64,000 bases of DNA from Streptomyces luomodiensis (lineage in GTDB: Bacteria > Actinomycetota > Actinomycetes > Streptomycetales > Streptomycetaceae), in assembly GCF_031679605.1 (NCBI RefSeq), contig NZ_CP117522.1:8060001-8124000 (forward strand), written 5' to 3'. Shown here piece by piece: positions 25,422 to 37,048 of the stretch. Made by a program: the position numbers and the translations under genes. A model generated the notes under the pieces. The model had not been told where the DNA came from. It did not search any database and saw only the letters and a list, made by a program, of their open reading frames with translations. Positions within the stretch are counted from its first letter, which is position 1, and each line of letters starts with the position of its first letter.

Positions 25422-26455
25422 GTATCCGGGTGGCCGTCGTCGGAGGCGCCGGATACATCGGCGGCGAACTGCTGCGCCTGCTGCTGCTCCACCCGCGGGT
25501 CGAGGTCGCCGCGGTCACCTCCACGCGGCTGGCCGGCCGCCGGATCGACGGCAGCCACCCCAACCTGCGTGGCCTGACGGACCAGCGGTTCCTCGCCCCG
25601 GAGCACCTGAGCGACTACGACGTGGCCTTCCTGGCCATGCGGCACACCGAGACGATGGGCTGGCTCACCCGCCACAGTGGCCTGGCGAAACTGGTCATCG
25701 ACCTGTCCGCCGACTTCCGGCTGCGCGATCCGGCCGTCTTCCAGCGCTATTACGGCCTTCCCCATGACACCCCCGGCGCGTTGGACTCCTTCGTGTACGG
25801 ACTGCCGGAGCTGCACCGGGCCGAGCTGCGCGGCGCCGACCGCATCGCGGTACCGGGGTGCACCGCCGCGGCGGCCATCCTGGCTCTGCATCCGCTGGCC
25901 GCCGGTGACCTGATCACGGGCCGGGTCGTGGTGGACGCACGCACCGGTTCGAGCGGCGCGGGCGCCGGCGCGGGCGAGCAGAACCTCCACGCCGAACGCA
26001 GCGGCGCGATGCGGGTCTTCGCACCCGTGGGACACCGCCACGAGGCCGAGATCAGCCAGGAGACCGGGCGAACCGTGACCATGACGGCGACCGGGTTCGA
26101 GGCGGTGCGCGGCGTCCAGGTCGTCTGCCATGTGGCCCTGCGCGAGGGCGTGGACGAGATGGCGGTACGCAGGGCCTACCGCCACCACTACCAGGACGAG
26201 CGGTTCGTGCGCGTGGTGGCCGCGAAACGCGGCAACTACCGCTTCCCCGAGCCGAAGATCCTGTCCGGCTCCAACCTCTGCGACGTCGGCTTCGCGACGG
26301 GCACCGGCCTCGGCACAGCCGACGCGGCCATCGCCGTCGGAGCGCTGGACAACCTGATGAAGGGCGGCGCGGGCAACGCCGTGCAGTGCATGAACCTGCG
26401 CATGGGCTGGCCCGAAGAGCTCGGGCTCACGTTTCCCGGACTGCACCCGATCTGA
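25418..26455 (+). CDS. lysY: LysY/ArgC-like N-acyl-gamma-glutamyl-phosphate reductase
   Basis: 345 residues. The NADPH-binding start is VAVVGGAGYIGGELLRLLLL, the catalytic cysteine is C148 in IAVPGCTAAAAILAL, and the C-terminal part has TGTGLGTADAAIAVGALDN followed by LMKGGAGNAVQCMN, all ArgC/LysY landmarks. It reduces the carrier-bound acyl phosphate made by LysZ to a semialdehyde. That aldehyde would then be extended by the transketolase. The gene lies between LysX (four-base overlap) and LysZ (ten-base gap with a strong GAGGAGG site). Its place beside LysX and LysW separates it from the housekeeping argC gene. Confidence 0.92.
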   Translation: MSIRVAVVGGAGYIGGELLRLLLLHPRVEVAAVTSTRLAGRRIDGSHPNLRGLTDQRFLAPEHLSDYDVAFLAMRHTETMGWLTRHSGLAKLVIDLSADFRLRDPAVFQRYYGLPHDTPGALDSFVYGLPELHRAELRGADRIAVPGCTAAAAILALHPLAAGDLITGRVVVDARTGSSGAGAGAGEQNLHAERSGAMRVFAPVGHRHEAEISQETGRTVTMTATGFEAVRGVQVVCHVALREGVDEMAVRRAYRHHYQDERFVRVVAAKRGNYRFPEPKILSGSNLCDVGFATGTGLGTADAAIAVGALDNLMKGGAGNAVQCMNLRMGWPEELGLTFPGLHPI

Positions 26456-26465
26456 GGAGGTGGCG

Positions 26466-27305
26466 ATGGCGGAGCTCACGGTGGTGAAGTGCGGGGGACA
26501 CACGGCGGTCGAGCCACGGGCGGTGTGCCGCGATCTGGCCTGGCTGCGCTCGACGGGCCACCGGGTGGTGCTGGTCCACGGAGGCTCGGTGGACATCGAT
26601 CGGTTCGCCGACCGGCTCGGGGTACCGCGGCGCCGGCTGCGTGCCACGAACGGGACGGTGGCCCGGCACACCGACCAGGCCATGCTGGAAGTGGTGCAAC
26701 TGGCCCTCGGCGGCGTGGTCAAACCCAGGTTCGTCAGCGAGCTGGCGAAAGTGTCGGTACCGGCGGCGGGACTGACCGGCATGGACGCGGGCCTGGTCCT
26801 CGCCCGGCGCAAGGCCGTCACACGGACCGTCGTCGACGGTCGCGTCGTGGTCGTCCGGGACAACCACGCCGGGCTCATCGAGCGCGTGAACACCCCTCTC
26901 CTGCGGCAGATGCTCGCCTCGGACGTGGTGCCGGTCCTCTCCCCACCCGCGATCACCGAGGACGGCGCCGCCGTGAACGTCGACGCCGACCGCATGGCGG
27001 CCGCCGTCGCCTCGGCCCTGTCGGCAACGAGCCTGATCATGCTGACGGCAGCCCCCGGCGTACTCCGCGATCCGCACGACGAGGCATCCGTGCTGCCGGT
27101 GTGCCACGTGGACGGCGGTACCGCCGACGCCGAGCTGGCGGGCGGCATGGCCGTGAAGGTGCACGCCGGGGAGCGGGCGCTGCGTACGGGCGTGCCCCGC
27201 GTGGTGGTGGCGGACGGGCGGCTGGACCACCCGGTACGCGCGGCGATGGAGGGTGGCGGAACCACCCTGAAGAGGGCATCCGACGGTGTGCGGAGGCATG
27301 GATGA
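26466..27305 (+). CDS. lysZ: LysZ/ArgB-like carrier-bound amino acid kinase
   Basis: 279 residues of the amino-acid-kinase family. The opening VVKCGGHTAVEPRAV replaces the usual KxGGS with KCGGH, and VVLVHGGSVDIDRFADRLGV and AVNVDADRMAAAVASALSAT follow the LysZ pattern. It phosphorylates the side-chain carboxylate of the LysW-linked amino acid for LysY. The ATG at 26466 lies six to seven bases after GAGGAGG and is preferred over the GTG at 26460. The end overlaps LysK by four bases. LysX, LysY and LysZ together turn carrier-bound glutamate into its semialdehyde. Confidence 0.9.
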   Translation: MAELTVVKCGGHTAVEPRAVCRDLAWLRSTGHRVVLVHGGSVDIDRFADRLGVPRRRLRATNGTVARHTDQAMLEVVQLALGGVVKPRFVSELAKVSVPAAGLTGMDAGLVLARRKAVTRTVVDGRVVVVRDNHAGLIERVNTPLLRQMLASDVVPVLSPPAITEDGAAVNVDADRMAAAVASALSATSLIMLTAAPGVLRDPHDEASVLPVCHVDGGTADAELAGGMAVKVHAGERALRTGVPRVVVADGRLDHPVRAAMEGGGTTLKRASDGVRRHG

Positions 27306-28432
27306 ACGGACGTCCCGAGGTCTCCGCGAGCGAGGCGACCGAGCTGTTGCGCCATATCGTCGAGATCCCGTCGCCGTCGTACCACGAGGCCGCGCTGGCG
27401 CGTTATCTGGTGGAACGCTTACGGAGCTGGGGCTTCACCGCCTCCGTGGACCCGGCCGGCAACGTGATCGGTGAGCTGGACCGCGGGCCGGGGCCGACCG
27501 TCCTGCTGCTGGCCCACATGGACACCGCCCCGGGCACGCCCCGGGTGAGATGTGCCGACGGCCGCCTCTACGGGCGCGGCACGGTGGACGCGAAGGGGCC
27601 GCTGGCGGCCATGGTGTGCGCCGCCGTCAACGCGCACTCCTTCCGGGGGCGACTGCGCCTGGTCGCGGCGGTGGAGGAGGAGACGCCGGGCTCGCGTGGT
27701 GCCACCGAGTACGTCCGCCGTGGCCACCGTCCGGACGCGCTGATCGTCGGCGAGCCGAGCGGCGTGGACACCGTGGTCCTGGGCTACAAGGGACGGCTCG
27801 ACCTCCGGTACGACGTGCGCTGTCCCGCGGCACACCCGACCAGTCCGGAGCCGCGGGCGACGGAACTGGCGGTGCTGGCGTGGCGGTCGCTGCTGGAGAT
27901 GCTCGGCCCCGCCTCCCATTTCGCCTTCGACCGCCCCGGCGTCACGCTCACCGAACTGAGCGGCGACCTGACGACCGCCTCGGCACACCTCACCGTCCGG
28001 ACCCCGCCGGGCTTCGACGCCGACGCCTGTGCCGGGGAACTCCGGCAGCGGGTCGGGCGGGGCGAGGTGAGCGTCGTCCACGCGGTACCGGCGTGCCGGG
28101 TGCGGCGGACCGACCCGGTGGTCCGTGCGCTGACGCGCGCGATCCGCGGGCAGGACCTGCTACCGCGCGCCAAGGTCAAGACCGCCACCTCGGACATGAA
28201 CACCGTCGCTGAGTACTGGGAGGTTCCGATGGCCACCTACGGTCCCGGTGACAGCCGGCTGGACCACACGGAAGACGAGCACATCGTGCTCGTCGAGTAC
28301 CACCGGTCGATCGCGGTACTCGCCGAAGCGCTCACCGCGCTGCCCGCGTCCCTCCCGGCCATGCCACGACCCGCCCCGGGCGCGCAGGGGCCGGGCAGGG
28401 CGTGGGCGGCGACGCAGGGGCGGCTGTCATGA
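27302..28432 (+). CDS. lysK: LysK-like M20 metallopeptidase releasing the product from LysW
   Basis: 376 residues. The M20 zinc-site motifs are intact: LLLAHMDTAPG (HxD), YGRGTVDAKGPLAAMV, and AAVEEETPGSRG with the catalytic glutamate pair. LysK hydrolyses the isopeptide bond between the finished amino acid and the C-terminal glutamate of LysW. A TTA codon at 27419-27421 suggests bldA control of the release step. The C-terminus has a Pro/Ala-rich tail of about 30 residues not needed by the fold. Overlaps of four bases link it to LysZ and to the sulfotransferase. Confidence 0.9.
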   Translation: MNGRPEVSASEATELLRHIVEIPSPSYHEAALARYLVERLRSWGFTASVDPAGNVIGELDRGPGPTVLLLAHMDTAPGTPRVRCADGRLYGRGTVDAKGPLAAMVCAAVNAHSFRGRLRLVAAVEEETPGSRGATEYVRRGHRPDALIVGEPSGVDTVVLGYKGRLDLRYDVRCPAAHPTSPEPRATELAVLAWRSLLEMLGPASHFAFDRPGVTLTELSGDLTTASAHLTVRTPPGFDADACAGELRQRVGRGEVSVVHAVPACRVRRTDPVVRALTRAIRGQDLLPRAKVKTATSDMNTVAEYWEVPMATYGPGDSRLDHTEDEHIVLVEYHRSIAVLAEALTALPASLPAMPRPAPGAQGPGRAWAATQGRLS

Positions 28433-29196
28433 CGCGGCCGCCGAGCGTCCTGGCGCTGTGGAGCGCTCCGCGGTCACGGTCCACCGCGTTTCTGCGCATG
28501 ATGGTCGAGCGCGGCGACCACACCGTGCTGCACGAGCCGTTCTCCCATCTGCTCGACTTCGGTCACGCCACGGTCGGCGAGCGCGAGGTGCGCAGCGAGG
28601 ACGAGCTCATCGCCGCGATCCGCCGGCAGGCCGCTAAGGGTCCGGTGTTCTTCAAGGACACCACCGACTTCCGCTACGAGGGACTGCTGGCGGACACGGC
28701 GTTCCTGCGCGAGGCCACCCACACCTTCATCGTGCGCCACCCGGCACCGGTCATCGCCTCCCACTACGCCCTGAACCCCGATGTGGGCCGGGACGACATC
28801 GGCTTCGGCCGGCTGGCGGAAATCTATGACGCGGTACACGCGGCCACCGGAACCGAACCGGTGGTGATCAGCTCCGAGGAACTGGTGGCGGACCCGGCGA
28901 CCACGGTGCGGGCATACTGCGACGCCGTCGGGCTGCGGTTCGCCCCGGCGGCCATGTCCTGGCAGGCCGGCCTGCTGCCGCAGTGGCAGCGGACCAGCCG
29001 CTGGCACGAACACACCAGCCGCACGACCGGTTTCGCGGACGTGGGGACGAGCTATCCGGACACGGTGGACAACCACCCTCTCCTGCGTGACTTCTTCCAG
29101 TACCACCTGCCGTACTACCAGAAGCTGTATGAGCGTCGGCTGACCCCGAAGAACGGAAATACCGTGCACGACCAACGCAAGGCGGTGGAGAAATGA
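28429..29196 (+). CDS. PAPS-dependent sulfotransferase family protein
   Basis: 255 residues. The N-terminal phosphosulfate loop is LWSAPRSRSTAFLRMMVERG, and the second nucleotide site is TFIVRHPAPVIASHY. This is the sulfotransferase branch common as stand-alone genes in actinomycetes. It would move a sulfo group from PAPS to a hydroxyl, or less likely an amine. The unusual point is its place: it sits between the LysK and LysW genes, coupled by ATGA overlaps on both sides. A hydroxyl of the carrier-bound or released hydroxylated amino acid is therefore the obvious candidate substrate (inference). Confidence 0.82.
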   Translation: MTRPPSVLALWSAPRSRSTAFLRMMVERGDHTVLHEPFSHLLDFGHATVGEREVRSEDELIAAIRRQAAKGPVFFKDTTDFRYEGLLADTAFLREATHTFIVRHPAPVIASHYALNPDVGRDDIGFGRLAEIYDAVHAATGTEPVVISSEELVADPATTVRAYCDAVGLRFAPAAMSWQAGLLPQWQRTSRWHEHTSRTTGFADVGTSYPDTVDNHPLLRDFFQYHLPYYQKLYERRLTPKNGNTVHDQRKAVEK

Positions 29197-29393
29197 CAAC
29201 GGAAACCATGGATCAGTCGGACAGCGTGAAGCTGGACTGCCCGATGTGCGAAAGCCCGATCCGGTACCAGGACACCGTGGTACTCAACGAGATCATCGAA
29301 TGCGGCGAATGCCGCAGCGAGCTCGAGGTGGTCAGCGTGGACCCGCTCCTGCTGGCCCTCGCTCCGGATGTCGAGGAGGACTGGGGAGAGTAG
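29193..29393 (+). CDS. lysW: LysW-type amino-group carrier protein (AmCP)
   Basis: 66 residues. Two zinc-binding CxxC pairs (C16/C19 in CPMC and C37/C40 in CGEC) form the globular part, and the acidic tail ends EEDWGE, the defining LysW signature. The side-chain carboxylate of the last glutamate (E66) is the attachment point for the substrate's amino group. Lysine- and arginine-pathway LysW proteins are about 54 residues; this one has a longer N-terminus. It is the last gene of the coupled operon that starts at 21384 and is followed by a strong hairpin. Its presence is the best single marker that this operon makes a non-protein amino acid on a carrier. Confidence 0.95.
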   Translation: MTTETMDQSDSVKLDCPMCESPIRYQDTVVLNEIIECGECRSELEVVSVDPLLLALAPDVEEDWGE

Positions 29394-29422
29394 CCGGCTC
29401 CCCCCACACGACATGGGGATCG

Positions 29423-29466
29423 GCCGATCGGTGTGGGCCGGAGCGGTCCGGCCCATCCCGATCGGC
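29423..29466 (+). terminator. long two-part hairpin after lysW
   Basis: GCCGATCGG (29423-29431) pairs with CCGATCGGC (29458-29466), and inside it TGGGCCGG (29434-29441) pairs with CCGGCCCA (29448-29455), leaving a six-base loop and a symmetrical two-base bulge. The structure starts 30 bases after the lysW stop and ends about 50 bases before the next gene. It is most simply a terminator of the AmCP operon. It lacks a T-run, as is common in Streptomyces, and could also act as an attenuator of the following gene. Confidence 0.7.
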
Positions 29467-29516
29467 GCGTCCCGCACACCGCATCGGCATGACAGCGACA
29501 ACCACAAGGAGGAGCC

Positions 29517-30431
29517 ATGACCGTCGCGGCCCTTGTCGTCTCGCACAACAGGTGCGACCTTCTGAGGAAGTGCCTGTCGGCGCTGCTCGCGCAGACTCGG
29601 CCGCTGGACGAGATCCTGGTCGTCGACAACGATTCGAGCGATGGCAGCGTCGACATGGTGCGCCGTGAGTTTCCCTCCGTCACGGTGGTGCGGAGTCCGA
29701 CCAACATCGGCGGCGCCGGCGGCTTCTCGCTGGGGGTCGACACCCTGCTCGGGCATGGCCACAGCTTCGCCTGGCTCATGGACGACGACGCCGAGCCGAG
29801 GGAAGACGCCTTGGAGCCGCTGCTGTCCGCCATGCACGCCACGGGGGACAAGCCCGGCTTCGTCGCGTCGACGGTACTCGCACCCGACGGAACCAAGATC
29901 CCCAGTCACATTCCGCTGCGCATACCCGTGGCGGAGAACCATGGACTGCCCACGCCCCCCGACACCTACCCGGCGGCGCATTCGACCTTCGTGGGCGTGC
30001 TCATCAATCTGGAGACGGCCGGCAGCACCTACCTTCCCATCGCCGACTTCTTCATCTGGTGGGACGACTCGGAGTACACCTCCCGGCTCCAGACCCTCGC
30101 CGGCGGACTCGCCAGCACCACCAGCATCGTGGTGCATCCGGACAAGCCGGAGTGGAAGGACCTCGGTCCCCGTCTGCGTTTCGATGTCCGCAACCGGATC
30201 TGGATCCTCAAGCACCGTCGACTCGCCTCCGCCCGGGGCCGGGAACGCGCCGCCGAGGCGTTCTGGACGGGAATCTGGTCGCAGGCGAAGAACGCCCGCC
30301 GGAAGGACCGGTTCGTCCGGTACCTGGTCCAGGGCCTGTGGGAGGGCGTCTTCACCCGGCCGCGGCCGGTGCTCCCGGCCCGTCGTACGGCGAACGACAG
30401 CCCATGGACGGAATCGGGCAGCCGCCCGTGA
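29517..30431 (+). CDS. GT2 glycosyltransferase, GlfT1-like (galactofuranosyl initiating)
   Basis: 304 residues, the same length as mycobacterial GlfT1. The GT-A fold shows VAALVVSHNRCDLLRKCLSAL, DEILVVDNDSSDG and TNIGGAGGFSLGVD. The metal-binding DDD motif is in WLMDDDAEPRED and the acceptor-side acid region in ADFFIWWDDSEYTSRL. It should add the first galactofuranose from UDP-Galf to a lipid-linked or other acceptor. The ATG at 29517 has an excellent AAGGAGGAG site. It is the only plus-strand gene here and converges on the operon that holds glf and a GlfT2-like gene. Confidence 0.85.
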   Translation: MTVAALVVSHNRCDLLRKCLSALLAQTRPLDEILVVDNDSSDGSVDMVRREFPSVTVVRSPTNIGGAGGFSLGVDTLLGHGHSFAWLMDDDAEPREDALEPLLSAMHATGDKPGFVASTVLAPDGTKIPSHIPLRIPVAENHGLPTPPDTYPAAHSTFVGVLINLETAGSTYLPIADFFIWWDDSEYTSRLQTLAGGLASTTSIVVHPDKPEWKDLGPRLRFDVRNRIWILKHRRLASARGRERAAEAFWTGIWSQAKNARRKDRFVRYLVQGLWEGVFTRPRPVLPARRTANDSPWTESGSRP

Positions 30432-30441
30432 GGTCACCCGC

Positions 30442-34206
<3,765 letters not shown>

Positions 34207-34259
34207 GTCTCAGTCCTCCCGGGTGGCCGTGCGCGGCGCGTCCAGCACACGTCACTGGC

Positions 34260-35777
34260 TCATGGAGCGGCTGGAGCGAGGGTGATGAGGTTCCACGAGA
34301 CGGGGGGAAGGGTCTGCCGGCAGTTCCCCGCCTCGGCCGAGGTGATCGGGAGGTCTCGCGGTCGCACCCGCAGCGGGTTCTCAGGGGTGTTGACGGCCGA
34401 GGTGTCGTCGTCCGCCAGCGCCTGGTGTCCGGTGACGGCCAGCCGGCCGAAGCCGGTGGCCGTGCCGTGCAGAGTGATGGGCTGCCGGCTTCGGTTGACG
34501 GCGAACAGGGCGATACCGCCGTCGGTCTCGTCGTGCGTCGCCACCACGTCCACGGCGGGGACGGGGCCGAACCTGTCCGTGTCGATCGTCGGAGCGCTGA
34601 GTTCGGGCCGCAGCACATCGCCACGGGCGTGGCGGGCGGTGAGGGCGAACGGATGGAAGATCGGCTGTTTCCAGGCGGACGTGGCGCCGAACGTCCTGAT
34701 CGGCGCGATGACGTTGACCAGTTGCGCCTGGCAGGCGATACGCACCCGGTCGGCGTGGCGCAGCAGTGTCATCAGCAGGCTTCCCGCGACCACGGCGTCC
34801 CTGACCGTGAAGTCGTCCTCGATGATGGCGCGGGGGCCGTCGGACATCGACGACCACTCGTACGGCTCCCGGAACCGGGACTGGTACCACACGTTCCATT
34901 CGTCGTACGCCAGGTGGATGCGGCGCTGCCGGCGCTGGCGTGCCCGTACGAAGTCCACCGCCGCGATGACATCCTCGATGTGCCGGTCCATGGCGCACGC
35001 GGAGGCCAGGAAGGACTGCTCGTCGTACTTCTCGGGGTCGTAGTACTGGTGCAGCGACACGTAGTCGACGTGCTCATAGGCCGCGTCCAGGGCCTCGGCT
35101 TCCCAACTCGCGTACGTGGACATCGTCATGTTGGAACTGCCGCACAGCACCGTCTCGATGCTGCTGTCCACGAGCTTCATGGCCTGAGCCGCCTGGCCGG
35201 CCACCTCGCCGTAGGAACGTGCGCTCCGGTGCCCGACCTGCCAGGACCCGTCCATCTCGTTACCGAGACCCCACAGCCGCACCCCGAACGGGTCGGCCGC
35301 GCCGTTCTTCTGGCGCAGCTCGGCCAGTGTGGTCCCCTTCGCCACGTTGCAGTACTCCACGAGAGCGGCCGCTTCGCCAGGGCCCCGGGTGCCCAGGTTG
35401 ACCACCATGTACGGGTCCACCCCGGCGCGGTCGGTCCAGTCCATGAACTCATGGAGCCCGAACGCGTTGGTCTCAACGGTGCGCCATGCCAGGTCGACCG
35501 TGCGAGGACGGTTCTCCAGCGGACCGACGCCGTCTTCCCAGCGGTGGCTGGAGACGAAGTTCCCGCCGGGGTAGCGGATCGTGGTGGCCCCGAGTTCCCG
35601 GGTCAGCTCCAGTACGTCGCCCCGGAAGCCCGTGTCCGCCACCGCCGACGGGTGTCCGGGGTCGTACACACCGCCGTAGACGCCACGGCCCATGTGCTCG
35701 ATGAAGGATCCGAAGATGCGGCGGTCGATAGCACCGATACGGAAGTTCTTGTCGACTCGTACGGTCGCCGTTGTCAT
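34260..35777 (-). CDS. GH51 family glycoside hydrolase, copy 2
   Basis: 505 residues without a signal peptide. Its motifs are RRIFGSFIEHMGRGVYGGVY, TTIRYPGGNFVSSHRWEDGV, WGLGNEMDG with the acid/base glutamate, and LAYDEWNVWYQSRF with the nucleophile. It is first in a minus-strand operon with GlfT2-like, Glf and a regulator. The annotation alpha-L-arabinofuranosidase is the default, but with no arabinan genes here and a galactofuran set in the same operon, a galactofuranosidase or remodelling role deserves testing (inference). The start at 35777 was chosen; an ATG two codons upstream is possible. The divergent LacI gene probably controls it. Confidence 0.9.
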   Translation of the reverse strand: MTTATVRVDKNFRIGAIDRRIFGSFIEHMGRGVYGGVYDPGHPSAVADTGFRGDVLELTRELGATTIRYPGGNFVSSHRWEDGVGPLENRPRTVDLAWRTVETNAFGLHEFMDWTDRAGVDPYMVVNLGTRGPGEAAALVEYCNVAKGTTLAELRQKNGAADPFGVRLWGLGNEMDGSWQVGHRSARSYGEVAGQAAQAMKLVDSSIETVLCGSSNMTMSTYASWEAEALDAAYEHVDYVSLHQYYDPEKYDEQSFLASACAMDRHIEDVIAAVDFVRARQRRQRRIHLAYDEWNVWYQSRFREPYEWSSMSDGPRAIIEDDFTVRDAVVAGSLLMTLLRHADRVRIACQAQLVNVIAPIRTFGATSAWKQPIFHPFALTARHARGDVLRPELSAPTIDTDRFGPVPAVDVVATHDETDGGIALFAVNRSRQPITLHGTATGFGRLAVTGHQALADDDTSAVNTPENPLRVRPRDLPITSAEAGNCRQTLPPVSWNLITLAPAAP

Positions 35778-35839
35778 GACCATCCATTCTCGAACCGCGC
35801 TGGTACCTGGTTCAGAGGATTCGCAGTGGGCGTTACTTC

Positions 35840-35886
35840 CGTCCATAGCTGATCAACATCAGGATGCTGCACGACCACAACCTGAC
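35840..35886 (+). promoter_or_regulatory. conserved upstream block, copy 1 (core 35863-35880)
   Basis: The core GATGCTGCACGACCACAA is identical to 55901-55918 and matches most of 38345-38329 on the minus strand. In all three copies CGTC(C/T)A lies 23 bases before the core. This copy lies in the divergent gap between the GH51 operon (86 bases from its start) and the lacI gene (104 bases from its start). It is most likely a shared operator or promoter element. Confidence 0.65.
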
Positions 35887-35983
35887 GGAAGAAGGTGGCG
35901 GTGTGTCCGTCACGGACGGTACGGTGTCCGGCGGTCTCCCGTGACCGGGCTGGTCAGCGTCGTGTGAGTCGGGAGGGAGAGAT

Positions 35984-37015
35984 GTGACGCCACGCGGTCG
36001 CGCGAGAAGTGTCACCATCAAGGACGTGGCGAACCTCGCCGAGGTTTCCCCGAAAACCGTGTCCAACGTGGTCAATGGGTATGTGCACGTGAGCCCGGTG
36101 ACGAGAAAGCGGGTTCAGCGGGCCATCCAGGAGCTCGACTTCCGACCGAACAGATCGGCCCGGAATCTGCGCCGGGGCAGTACCGGCATCATCGGGATCA
36201 TCGTCCCCGAATTACCTATGTCCTACTTTGCCGAACTCAGCCGGCAGTTGCTCATGGCGGTCGAGGAGCACGGCCGTACCTTGCTCATCGAGCAGACCCT
36301 GGGGGACAGGCGGCGGGAGGAGGCGGTCATCGACCATCTCGGCGACCGGTTCGTCGACGGGGTGGTGGTGAGCCCGCTCGCTCCGCACGGCCGCGCGTTC
36401 GCCGGGCGCGCGGACATGCGGTTCGTCTTCATCGGGGAACGCCCCAGCGGCTGTTCCGCCGACTATGTGGGCATCGACAATGTCGCGGCCGCCCGGGAAG
36501 CCGTCACCCATCTGGTACGCGGCGGCCGGCGGCGCATCGCGGCCATCGGCATCCAGCCCGAGCCGTGCACCGGCACGCCATTACTGCGGCATACGGGTTA
36601 CCGCCAGGCGCTGGCAGCGGCCGGGCTGCCGGTGGACAGCCGGCTGGAGAAGGGAACCGCCCGCTACCACCTGCGCGAGGGGGCGCAGGCGATGCGCTCG
36701 CTGCTGGAGGAGCCCGACGCGCCGGACGCGGTGTTCTGCTTCAACGACGCACTGGCTCTGGGGGCGTTACGGACGCTGCACGAACGCGGACTGCGGGTCC
36801 CCGACGACGTCGCCGTCATGGGTTTCGACGACTTCGAGGCCGCGGAGTTCAGCACGCCGAACCTGAGCAGCGTCGCCTCGGACAAAGCCGCCATGGCCCG
36901 CAGCGCGGTGCGTCTGTTGCTGGAACGGATCGATGTGCCCGACCGGCCGGCCAGGGAGATTCTGATCGGGCACACCCTGCGGATCCGCGAATCCACGGAG
37001 GGCGGATTGTCCTAG
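35984..37015 (+). CDS. LacI family transcriptional regulator with three TTA codons
   Basis: 343 residues. The LacI headpiece VTIKDVANLAEVSPKTVSNV, then NGYVHVSPVTRKRVQRAI and PNRSARNLRRGSTGIIG, is followed by a sugar-binding core (FVFIGERPSG, DYVGIDNVAAAREAVTHL, FCFNDALALGALRTL, VMGFDDFEAAEF). Three TTA codons (36212-36214, 36581-36583, 36767-36769) are exceptional and point to strict bldA-dependent, late expression. It is divergent to the GH51-GlfT2-Glf operon, which it probably represses until a furanoside ligand is present. The GTG start has a GGGAGGGAGA site. The conserved block lies 104 bases upstream. Confidence 0.92.
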   Translation: MTPRGRARSVTIKDVANLAEVSPKTVSNVVNGYVHVSPVTRKRVQRAIQELDFRPNRSARNLRRGSTGIIGIIVPELPMSYFAELSRQLLMAVEEHGRTLLIEQTLGDRRREEAVIDHLGDRFVDGVVVSPLAPHGRAFAGRADMRFVFIGERPSGCSADYVGIDNVAAAREAVTHLVRGGRRRIAAIGIQPEPCTGTPLLRHTGYRQALAAAGLPVDSRLEKGTARYHLREGAQAMRSLLEEPDAPDAVFCFNDALALGALRTLHERGLRVPDDVAVMGFDDFEAAEFSTPNLSSVASDKAAMARSAVRLLLERIDVPDRPAREILIGHTLRIRESTEGGLS

Positions 37016-37048
37016 CTCACGCTCCTGACCCGTTTCAGATCACCGTGC

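Noticed and set aside
24558..29393. The LysW/X/Y/Z/K genes as the primary lysine or arginine pathway
   Set aside because: Streptomyces makes lysine by the diaminopimelate route and arginine by acetylated intermediates. The coupled transketolase, aminotransferase and sulfotransferase, the longer LysW and the TTA codon point to secondary metabolism.
35864..35943. The frame MLHDHNLTEEGG... at conserved block copy 1 as a conserved leader peptide, with similar frames at copies 2 and 3
   Set aside because: None has a ribosome site, the peptides diverge after a few residues, and base changes among copies are not synonymous. The conservation also extends upstream of the ATG. A DNA element explains it better.
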